64,000 nucleotides of DNA, taken from positions 1,488,001 through 1,552,000 of the forward strand of contig BLAA01000001.1 in assembly GCA_017312345.1 (NCBI GenBank), in the 5' to 3' direction. This document shows positions 17,358-24,035 of the stretch, one piece after another. The stretch is from Candidatus Denitrolinea symbiosum (lineage in GTDB: Bacteria; Chloroflexota; Anaerolineae; Anaerolineales; Villigracilaceae). The notes under the pieces are model-generated. The model saw only the letters and a program-made list of their open reading frames with translations, did not search any database and was not told the origin of the DNA. Positions within the stretch are counted from its first letter, which is position 1. Each line of letters starts with the position of its first letter. Made by a program: the position numbers and the translations under genes.

Positions 17358-17963
17358 TTATTTTTTCGCCACGGCCCACATGTTGAGCATGAGTTCGAAA
17401 TAGCCGAAGTCTACTTTGGTCATTTCGAAGCCGGCTTTTCCAAAGTACCAGCCGAGGAGCGGGAGCGTGTACGCGAAGACGTGTTCGTGGATCTCCTCCG
17501 CGCTGACGAGGCGGACGCGCGCCATGAGTTTGAGCAGCCCGTCGGACCAGGCCGCGGGGGTGGTCATAATGACGACCCCGCCCGGCTGGAGGACGCGGTA
17601 GGTCTCCTGGAAGAGCGCGGCCATGCTGTTGGGGTTGAGGTGTTCCACCACCGCCAGCAGGGTGACGACGCTGAAGAAGTCGGCTTCGAAGGGCAGTTTG
17701 GGCGCGGAGTTCAGGTCGAGCGTGTGCCATTGGATGTTGAGGCGCTTTCCCTGCTCGCTGGGCGGGAGCTGGTCCACCGCGAATTTTTGCTGGAAGACCG
17801 TGTGCGAGAGGAAGTAGGGATAAGAGCCGCAGCCGATGTCGAGGATGCGCCCGGCGCGGAGCTCGGCGGGGATGAGATTGTTGGCGCGCTGGGCGCGCAG
17901 CCGCGCCAGCCAGGGTTCGAGCAGGCCCTTGCCGCGCGTGAATCGTTGATTGGTTTCGGACAT
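17358..17963 (-). CDS. Class I SAM-dependent methyltransferase
   Basis: A 201-residue methyltransferase with motif I ILDIGCGSYPYF, a VVTLLAVVEHL motif and LQPGGVVIMTTP, typical of type 11/12 enzymes acting on lipids, sugars or small molecules. The ATG at 17961-17963 is chosen; a start 30 bp further upstream adds ten poorly conserved residues. It is separated from the radical SAM operon by a 178-bp gap that contains a minisatellite and a hairpin, so it is probably not part of that operon. Confidence 0.85.
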   Translation of the reverse strand: MSETNQRFTRGKGLLEPWLARLRAQRANNLIPAELRAGRILDIGCGSYPYFLSHTVFQQKFAVDQLPPSEQGKRLNIQWHTLDLNSAPKLPFEADFFSVVTLLAVVEHLNPNSMAALFQETYRVLQPGGVVIMTTPAAWSDGLLKLMARVRLVSAEEIHEHVFAYTLPLLGWYFGKAGFEMTKVDFGYFELMLNMWAVAKK

Positions 17964-18023
17964 GGGCTGGATTTTACTACGGGAATCGCACATCCATGAA
18001 TTTTATGGATTGCAAAACCGCAT

Positions 18024-18123
18024 GAACACGCGGGGCGAACACGCGGGGCGAACACGGGGCGAACACGCGGGGCGAATACGCGGGGCGAACACGCGGGGCG
18101 AACACGCGGGGCGAATACGGGGC
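18024..18123. repeat. 13-bp minisatellite, eight units
   Basis: Eight tandem units of GAACACGCGGGGC in the order 13, 13, 11, 13, 13, 13, 13, 11 bp. The 11-bp units lack a CG and two units carry GAATACG. A ninth unit runs into the hairpin at 18126-18149. The tract lies between the methyltransferase and the radical SAM-like gene. Confidence 0.9.
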
Positions 18124-18125
18124 GA

Positions 18126-18149
18126 ACACGTAGGTTCGCCCCTACGTGT
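18126..18149 (-). terminator. Hairpin overlapping a stop codon
   Basis: ACACGTAGG (18126-18134) and CCTACGTGT (18141-18149) form a perfect 9-bp stem with a six-base loop. The TAG stop of the radical SAM-like gene (18142-18144) lies inside the stem. There is no U run on the minus strand, so it may be a repeat-derived hairpin rather than a true terminator. Confidence 0.45.
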
Positions 18150-19278
18150 AAATTTTGTCCCAGGGGTCGGTCAGCAGGTTGCCCATCACCTTGTCGGCTT
18201 CGCCCTGCGCGGGGAGGACGTCGCCGTCGGGTTCGATGTAGAGCCAGGCGCGGCCCGCGCCGGAGGGGAGTTCCTCGTCTTCGATTTCGAGCGCGACGGG
18301 ATTCATGTCGGAGTAGGGGACGGGCAGGTCCCAGCGCAGGGAGATGTTGAGGGCGCGCGCCTTGTCCTGGAGGGCGAGCATATCGCCGAGGAATGATTTG
18401 TCGGGGGCGCTGAGCGACAGGTTTTGGACGCCGATTTTGGCGAGTCTTTCGACGATCTTCACGCCTTCCGGGGCGGTGGATTCGTTCACGGTCAGGTGGA
18501 CGGTGAGGAAGATGTCCGCATCCACGATGAAGACGAGGGCTTTCCAGACGGCGTCGTCTTCGGGATGGAGGATGAGCAGGATGTGGTCGAGGCCAGTCTG
18601 GAGCAGTTGGTCGAGATATTTTTTGTCGGCGAGGGCCGCGCCGTCGGTGAGCAGTCCGCAGACCATGCCGAGTTTTTCGGCGTGCGCGATCAGTTCGGGC
18701 AGGTCTGCGCGCAGGGTGGGTTCGCCTCCGGTGAATGTGACGTGCGGGACGCCCGCGCTCCAGGCTTTGTCCAGGATGGCGCGCCACTCGTCGGTCGTCA
18801 GTTCGCGGGCGGCGCGTTTGACGGGGGCGGAGTCGGGCTGAGTCCGGGCGGCGACGCGGTAGGTGAGGGCGCAGTCTATGCGGAGGGGGGCGGTCAGGTC
18901 GGCTGAATGGGGCGCGGCCCGCTCGAAGTCGAGGTAAGAGACGGGGTCGAGGTCGGGGGTCTCGATCAGGGTTCGCATACGGCCGGCGAAGTCGTTGTAG
19001 TCCTCCAGCGCCTGCGCCGTCCCGATGCGGTAGCGCGAGGCGATCTCTCTGGCGGCGTCGGCGGGCGGAGTCCCTTTGATGTAGCGCCAGGCGTATTCCG
19101 CCGCGGTGGGGTTGAGTTGCAGCACGGTGGAGGCGTTGAGGATGAGCAGTCCCGTGCCGTCGCGGCGGAGGCGGAGGTGGACGCGCAGGGGTTTGTCGTC
19201 GGCCTGCATGTGGTAGAGGCCCTCGGGCAGGGGCTGGACTTTTTTGAACTGGTCGGCGAGGCGGTTGAAGATTTTCAT
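18142..19278 (-). CDS. Radical SAM/PqqD-like protein without cluster cysteines
   Basis: A 378-residue paralogue of the radical SAM protein at 20316-21680. Residues 15-105 form the same PqqD-like leader-binding domain (LILNASTVLQLNPTAAEYAW). The barrel keeps the SAM-binding GGE motif (TFTGGEPTLR, 181-190). The CxxxCxxC of the partner (TYRCNNDCSHC) is replaced by TYRVAARTQPD, so all three [4Fe-4S] ligands are gone, and the C-terminal SPASM cysteines are also missing. It cannot carry a normal radical SAM cluster and is probably a scaffold, substrate-presenting or regulatory partner of the intact enzyme. It begins 8 bp after the membrane-protein gene, deep in the operon. The reading frame is intact throughout, arguing for a functional protein. 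Confidence 0.85.
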   Translation of the reverse strand: MKIFNRLADQFKKVQPLPEGLYHMQADDKPLRVHLRLRRDGTGLLILNASTVLQLNPTAAEYAWRYIKGTPPADAAREIASRYRIGTAQALEDYNDFAGRMRTLIETPDLDPVSYLDFERAAPHSADLTAPLRIDCALTYRVAARTQPDSAPVKRAARELTTDEWRAILDKAWSAGVPHVTFTGGEPTLRADLPELIAHAEKLGMVCGLLTDGAALADKKYLDQLLQTGLDHILLILHPEDDAVWKALVFIVDADIFLTVHLTVNESTAPEGVKIVERLAKIGVQNLSLSAPDKSFLGDMLALQDKARALNISLRWDLPVPYSDMNPVALEIEDEELPSGAGRAWLYIEPDGDVLPAQGEADKVMGNLLTDPWDKIYT

Positions 19279-19286
19279 GGGGACTC

Positions 19287-20288
19287 CTATTTGCCAAAGA
19301 GACCCAGGTCTGCAAAAAACAGGTAGATGTAGCCGATGAGCAGGATGGCCCAGCCTGCCATTTCGATCCGGCTCCACAGGCTTTCCACAGACAGGGTGAA
19401 ATTTTCCTTGACGGTTTGGGCGATGCTTTCGAGGTCGTCGAGTTTGCCGCGGATGGCGTTCTTCCATTCTTCGAGGTAGAACTCGTCGCGGACGGCGGCG
19501 TAGAGTTTGGCGGTGTACCAGTCGCCGATGAGCAGGAGGTTTTGTTCGGCGCGCTCGAAGTCGAGCATGACTTCGAGGCGGTGTTCCGCGATCCGGCGGA
19601 TGGCGCCGCGCGTGGGGCGCGGGCGTTTGCGGTTGATGAAGAAGGACGCGTTGATATGGTCGAGCAGGGTTTCGACCGATTCGTTCAACATGCGGTAGCG
19701 GAGCAGTTGATAGTTGCCGATTTTGAGCAGGGTCACGTCGGATTGGAAGTCGCCATCCGGCGCGATGATGACGGCGCCTTCCCAGTCCAGGAGGGTGAGG
19801 TCGTTTTGCGAGTAGCGGACGCGCGAGCCGATGATCTCGGCGATCTCGGTCTTGTCGAAGATTTCGCTTTGCGAGCGGATGAAGCGCGCGATCTCGGCGG
19901 CGTGGGCGTCCACCCAGTCGTCGGGCGGCGCGCCGGTCTCGCGGACGAGCAGGATGGTGTATTCCTCGAACAGTCCGCTGGCGCGATGCTGCTCGGGGAT
20001 GAGGCGTTCCTGCAAGGTTTGCATCAACTGCATCCGACGCTGCAAAGCGGACTCGGCCAGCGGTTCCTTCGCTTCGATCCGGCATTCGACCATCTGGACG
20101 CGCCCGTCGTAGCGCTGACGCGTCACCGCGACGCGTCGCCCGTTGATCTCGAAGGTCTCCTCGCCGAGGGTGTGCAGTTCGATGTCCACGGGCTGGAAGT
20201 AGGGCGCGTCTCTCAGACCGTGGAGCGGTTCGGGCGTGGACGAGGTCTCGTCCGCGTCGGGGAAGGCGAGGAGGTAGCAGAGTTCCAT
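19287..20288 (-). CDS. Tail-anchored protein, RMD1/DUF155-like
   Basis: A 333-residue protein I do not firmly recognise. It is mostly soluble, with one hydrophobic segment at the very C-terminus (GWAILLIGYIYLFFADLGLF). Before it lies a helical region rich in charged residues (YLEEWKNAIRGKLDDLESIA). The layout and the helical stretch before a terminal membrane anchor remind me of RMD1/DUF155 proteins, but the match is weak. It lies between the active and the cysteine-less radical SAM genes with gaps of 27 and 8 bp, so it belongs to the same operon and could tether the enzymes to the membrane where the DUF2207 substrate resides. That role is inference. Confidence 0.55.
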   Translation of the reverse strand: MELCYLLAFPDADETSSTPEPLHGLRDAPYFQPVDIELHTLGEETFEINGRRVAVTRQRYDGRVQMVECRIEAKEPLAESALQRRMQLMQTLQERLIPEQHRASGLFEEYTILLVRETGAPPDDWVDAHAAEIARFIRSQSEIFDKTEIAEIIGSRVRYSQNDLTLLDWEGAVIIAPDGDFQSDVTLLKIGNYQLLRYRMLNESVETLLDHINASFFINRKRPRPTRGAIRRIAEHRLEVMLDFERAEQNLLLIGDWYTAKLYAAVRDEFYLEEWKNAIRGKLDDLESIAQTVKENFTLSVESLWSRIEMAGWAILLIGYIYLFFADLGLFGK

Positions 20289-20315
20289 TTTGAGGCGTGG
20301 GCCCGCGCGCTCCCG

Positions 20316-21680
20316 TCAGGCCGCGACGACGGGGAGGTTGACTCCGTAGGCCGCGCGGTAGCCTTCGAAGGTGAGCGGGCATCCGCCGCCGCATTCCGCT
20401 ACGACGGGACAGCCGTCGCATTTGGCGGGCAGGTTCTGCCGCTCGCGTAATTGCGTGGAGAGTTTGTGATTCCAGATGGAATCCCACGAGTCGGTCAGGA
20501 AGTTGCCGAGCGGGTGGTAGTAGGACTGGCAGGGCAGGACGTTGCCGTTCGATTCGATGCACATGCTGTAGAGCGCGGCGGTGCAGCCTTTGACGCCGAG
20601 GTTGCTGGCGGTGGGGTCGAATTCGCAATACTGCGTGGGCGTGTACCAGATCAGCCGCTGTCCGCGCTCGGCGGTTTTCCGCGTGGCGACGTCGAGGAGG
20701 GGCTGAAGTTCGCTCTCGCGCAGTCCCGTCCCAACCGTCAGGCCGTGACCGGAATAGATGAGGGCGTTCAGCCCGATGGTCGGCACGCCGAGGTCGGCGA
20801 GGAAGTCCAGCGTGTCGGGAATCTTGTGGACGTTGACGCGCAGCATGGTGGTGTTGGTCATCACGTAGAGCCTGGTCGCCAGCGCGTTTCGGAGTCCCGC
20901 GATGGTCTGTTTGAAGGCGCCTTTGGCGCGCATCATCTGGTCGTGGATCTCCGCGTCGCACGATTCGACGGTGATCTGCACATGGTCGAGTCCGGCCTCC
21001 ACGAGTTGTTGGACGAAGCGCGCGTCGGAGAGGCGGCGGGCGTTGGTGTTGAGCCCGGTGATCTGTCCGTTCGATTCGGCGTGCGCGATCAGTTCGGGCA
21101 GGTCGTCGCGCAGGGTCGCCTCGCCGCCGGTGAAGACGATGTGAGGGACGCCGAGCGCCCAGAGCTGGTCAATGACGCGCTTCCAGGTTTCCGTGTCCAG
21201 TTCAGGAAAGGTGCGCTCGCGGGCGTTGTAGCAGTGGGAGCAGTCGTTGTTGCAGCGGTAGGTGAGCGCCAGGTCCATGCGGTAGGGCGCGGTTGGACGC
21301 GCGCTGAACGGCATGGCGGAGTCGAGTTCGAGTTCGTGGACGGGACAGGCGCCGTCGGGGCGGAGCAATTCCGAAATCTGAATTTTGAATTCGGAGAGGT
21401 CTGCCCGCGCTTGCGGCGCGCTGACCCGATATGTCCGCTGGACGGCTTTGACCGCGTCGCGTTCTTCGATCTCTTCCAAAGCCAGCCATGCCATCAACGC
21501 GGCGGTCGGGTTCAGGTGCATGACGCGGTTGGCGTTAACGATGAGCGTGCCGCTGCCGCCCGGGTCGACGCGCAGGTGGACGCGCGTCTTCTCGTCGCCG
21601 TCTTCGCGGGCGTAGTGATACAGTCCCGATTTTGGATTTTCGATTTCCGGTTTACGATTAAAGAGAGAGTCGAATAACAT
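20316..21680 (-). CDS. Radical SAM/SPASM protein with PqqD-like N-terminal domain
   Basis: A 454-residue radical SAM enzyme. Residues 15-105 form a PqqD-like (RRE) domain, which in RiPP enzymes binds a peptide leader. The cluster motif is C143-x3-C147-x2-C150 (CNNDCSHC), the SAM motif is FTGGEATL, and the C-terminal SPASM domain has many cysteines (VKGC, YSMCIESNGNVLPC, AKCDGCP, AECGGGC) for auxiliary Fe-S clusters. Such enzymes modify ribosomal peptides, for example by thioether formation. It directly follows the DUF2207 gene with the Cys-Ala tail (26-bp gap), which is the natural candidate substrate. Part of the N-terminal coding region is made of a dispersed AAATC-type repeat (21625-21660). 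Confidence 0.92.
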   Translation of the reverse strand: MLFDSLFNRKPEIENPKSGLYHYAREDGDEKTRVHLRVDPGGSGTLIVNANRVMHLNPTAALMAWLALEEIEERDAVKAVQRTYRVSAPQARADLSEFKIQISELLRPDGACPVHELELDSAMPFSARPTAPYRMDLALTYRCNNDCSHCYNARERTFPELDTETWKRVIDQLWALGVPHIVFTGGEATLRDDLPELIAHAESNGQITGLNTNARRLSDARFVQQLVEAGLDHVQITVESCDAEIHDQMMRAKGAFKQTIAGLRNALATRLYVMTNTTMLRVNVHKIPDTLDFLADLGVPTIGLNALIYSGHGLTVGTGLRESELQPLLDVATRKTAERGQRLIWYTPTQYCEFDPTASNLGVKGCTAALYSMCIESNGNVLPCQSYYHPLGNFLTDSWDSIWNHKLSTQLRERQNLPAKCDGCPVVAECGGGCPLTFEGYRAAYGVNLPVVAA

Positions 21681-21706
21681 GGTTCACCTTTAAATAGACT
21701 GTCAAC

Positions 21707-23377
21707 TCATCTTCCGCCGCCCGCGCAGGCGCAGGCGCATCCCGCGCAGGCACAAGCGCAGGCGCAGGAATGTCCGCCGCCGCCGCCACTGCGCGTAGAA
21801 CTGACGCTGGGCGGAGGCGGCGGGTTGGTGACGCCGGTGACTTTGCTCGTGAAGGCCTGCACGTCGCCGATCACTTTGCTGGAGAAGTTCTGCGCGCCGC
21901 CGATGACGGAGGCCGCGAACTGCGCGCCGGGCAGGGGTCGGGCGGACCCGCTGGAGGTCGGGATGGAGACCGGGCGGGAGGAGGATGTCCCGACGACGGG
22001 GCGATAGGCCGGGTCGTAGCGTCCCCACCAGCTCGGGATGAAGACCGGGCCGGTGAAGGCGCGGCGGGAGCGGTCGTCGTAGTCCTTGTCGAGCATGGTC
22101 CATTCGAGGTTTTCGTCGAATTTCTGGCTTTTCACTTCGGGCGTGTCGGCGAGTTCCACTTGCGCCCAGGCGCGTTCCATGATGCCTTTGTAGTAGTCCA
22201 CTGTTTCCTTGCGGCTGAAACCCTTCATTTTGTCCGAGACGGAGCGGACGAGCGCGATGGACATATCTTGCAGCAGCCTGCGCCGCGCGGCTGTTTTTTT
22301 CTCGCCAAAGGCTTTGAGGAAGTCTTTTTCGTATTCGTGGAGGCCTTCGGGCATGGCCGTCGCGAAGGCCAGTTCGAGCGGGTCGCGCGTGACCACTTCG
22401 GCCGCGCCCTTTTTGATCACGCCGAACAGGATCATCGTCATCACTTTGTCGAGCGGCTGTTCCATCAGGATGGCGGCTTCGACCGCGGTCAGTCCGCGCT
22501 TGATGCCGTGTCCCTCGATGGAGATCTTCGGGGGCAGGTATTTTAATTTCCGCCGCTGGGCGTTGACGACGCTGAAAACGGGAATGCCGAAGAAAAAGGC
22601 CGCGAAGACCAGGCACGGGAGCGACGAGGCGATGAAGGTGAAGAACGCGCCGATGACGCCAAACAGGTCTTCAAGCGGATTACTCTGGACGACGGCGGTG
22701 GCGGGGATATAGGTATTCGGGAAGGAGGCGCCGAAGTCGTATTCTTTCGTGGCGCGGACGGTCGCCGTCCAGGTGTAGGCGACGCGGCCTTCGTTGTCCA
22801 GCGCGGTCTGCGGTTCGGACGGGAATCCGCTCGGGGCGGAGTGCCAGCGCGGTTCCTCGGGCTTGACGCCGGGCGGCAGGTGGAAGATGACGCTCAGCTC
22901 GGTGACGCCGGTCACGTATTGCGAGCCGAACCAGGTGGGAGCGAAGACGGCGCTGGCGTAGTTGCTGTCTTTGGAATCGGGATACATCACGTCCGTGATG
23001 CCGCTGATGTAGACGTGTACGGCGCCGGTACGTCCCGGCTGGATGGCGTACGCGCCCAGGTCCACCGCGAAGCCGTAGGAGCCGTCGCCCTGGTAATCGG
23101 AGGAGATGTTGACGGTCTTTCCGTCCACGTCGGCGCGGGCGTTGTTGATGTTGTAGCGGCCGTTGGGCATGCCTACGTCCACGAAATCGATCGCGTGTCC
23201 GCCGGCGTTGTTCGTGAAGACGAACACGTAATCCAGCGCCACGCTGCCGTCCGAGTTCCAGTAGACGTTGACGGTTTCCTTGTCGAGGGTGAACGAATAG
23301 TCCTGCGCCAGCGCGGGGGTCGCGGCCGCGAAGGAGAGGAGTAAAACCAGGGCGATTAATGCCAGCCGTTTTTTCAT
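21707..23377 (-). CDS. DUF2207 membrane protein with Cys-Ala repeat tail
   Basis: A 556-residue protein with a signal peptide (residues 1-25, ending TPALAQ), an N-terminal extracytoplasmic domain of the DUF2207 type, one long hydrophobic segment at about 238-271 and a C-terminal cytoplasmic part. A proline run (NPPPPPS) and a Gly stretch lead to the last 21 residues, which contain CACACACAGCACACA followed by GGGR: seven cysteines (538, 540, 542, 544, 547, 549, 551) alternating with alanine. DUF2207 proteins usually end in a Gly/Ser-rich tail, so the cysteines are special. With a single membrane crossing the tail would face the cytosol, within reach of the radical SAM enzyme encoded next. The ATG at 23375-23377 has a GGAGG site. 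Confidence 0.85.
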   Translation of the reverse strand: MKKRLALIALVLLLSFAAATPALAQDYSFTLDKETVNVYWNSDGSVALDYVFVFTNNAGGHAIDFVDVGMPNGRYNINNARADVDGKTVNISSDYQGDGSYGFAVDLGAYAIQPGRTGAVHVYISGITDVMYPDSKDSNYASAVFAPTWFGSQYVTGVTELSVIFHLPPGVKPEEPRWHSAPSGFPSEPQTALDNEGRVAYTWTATVRATKEYDFGASFPNTYIPATAVVQSNPLEDLFGVIGAFFTFIASSLPCLVFAAFFFGIPVFSVVNAQRRKLKYLPPKISIEGHGIKRGLTAVEAAILMEQPLDKVMTMILFGVIKKGAAEVVTRDPLELAFATAMPEGLHEYEKDFLKAFGEKKTAARRRLLQDMSIALVRSVSDKMKGFSRKETVDYYKGIMERAWAQVELADTPEVKSQKFDENLEWTMLDKDYDDRSRRAFTGPVFIPSWWGRYDPAYRPVVGTSSSRPVSIPTSSGSARPLPGAQFAASVIGGAQNFSSKVIGDVQAFTSKVTGVTNPPPPPSVSSTRSGGGGGHSCACACACAGCACACAGGGR

Positions 23378-23402
23378 GCCGACCTCCAGATCGTAGACTG
23401 TG

Positions 23403-23798
23403 TTACCACTTTGGTTCTTCGGTAAGTTGATAGACGGTGTTGCAGTAGGGACAGTTAACCATGGGCGCGCCGTTGACAATTTTAATGTTGTCGGCTGTGA
23501 GCGTCCCGCCGCAGGAGCGGCACTTCATTTCGGAGATCTTGGTCTCGCCGGGCAGGTCCACTTTGTAGGTGACGTTCTGCGCGGTTTCCTGTTTGGTCTT
23601 GCGGACGGCCAGGACGATCAGGACGACGCCGCTCAACAGCGCGAAGGCGCCGATGCAGACGCCGGCGTTTCCAAGCCCGGTCACGCCTTGCGCTCCGCCC
23701 GACGCGCCGAGGAGAAGGAAACTTCCCAGGCAAATGCCGGCGGCCGCGAGGAGCAGGAGAACGACCGCGCCTACGTACATCCATGTAACAGGTTTCAT
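23403..23798 (-). CDS. Small membrane protein with C-terminal zinc ribbon
   Basis: A 131-residue protein with two membrane helices (about 7-30 and 45-65) followed by a soluble zinc ribbon whose ligands are C93/C96 (CRSC) and C116/C119 (CPYC). The ATG at 23796-23798 has a perfect AGGAGG site. It is the first gene of the operon, 25 bp before the DUF2207 gene. I do not recognise the family beyond the zinc ribbon; it could help recruit or position the tail-modifying proteins at the membrane. Confidence 0.75.
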   Translation of the reverse strand: MKPVTWMYVGAVVLLLLAAAGICLGSFLLLGASGGAQGVTGLGNAGVCIGAFALLSGVVLIVLAVRKTKQETAQNVTYKVDLPGETKISEMKCRSCGGTLTADNIKIVNGAPMVNCPYCNTVYQLTEEPKW

Positions 23799-23825
23799 GC
23801 GAACCTCCTGACGGAATATACGGGA

Positions 23826-23854
23826 AGTGTAGCATTTTCGTTGCATTTGGGCAA
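23826..23854 (-). promoter_or_regulatory. Candidate promoter of the DUF2207/radical SAM operon
   Basis: On the minus strand TTGCCC (23849-23854) and TACACT (23826-23831) are spaced by 17 bp, with transcription expected to begin about 25 bp before the first ATG at 23798. The -10 box matches the consensus at three conserved positions; no operator is obvious. Confidence 0.45.
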
Positions 23855-23981
23855 ATGATTTGTGTCCCCAATTTTTCCTGCTTTGTGATGAAAATTTGGA
23901 ATCCCGAAGTCCTGCTTCAGGAAAGCCGCAAGTAGAACTTGCGGAATCCTTTTTATTTTCACATAAAAACGGCGGAAGCAA

Positions 23982-24013
23982 AAAGTGGAATGAGACGGCG
24001 CTCATTCCACTTT
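23982..24013 (-). terminator. Intrinsic terminator of the beta-helix gene
   Basis: A perfect 13-bp stem (AAAGTGGAATGAG and its complement) with a six-base loop. On the minus strand it ends in a T run, immediately after the stop codon at 24036. A second small hairpin (CCGCAAG/CTTGCGG) lies at 23921-23940. Confidence 0.8.
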
Positions 24014-24035
24014 CGTTTGGCGGCAAAGACGGTTT

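Noticed and set aside
16771-17730. Longer phosphatase start reaching 17730
   Set aside because: The extra 143 residues are Arg/His-rich shadow of the neighbouring methyltransferase; the ATG at 17299-17301 gives the normal family length.
19287-20961. In-frame N-terminal extension of the cysteine-less radical SAM protein reaching back to 20961
   Set aside because: The added residues are an out-of-frame reading of the two upstream genes; the ATG at 19276-19278 matches the start of the paralogue.
21710-21772. Cys-Ala tail as an assembly or low-complexity artefact
   Set aside because: The tail is encoded by mixed codons (TGC with GCC, GCG, GCA-free variation and an internal Gly), the frame ends cleanly at a TGA, and the neighbouring radical SAM gene gives it a biological context.
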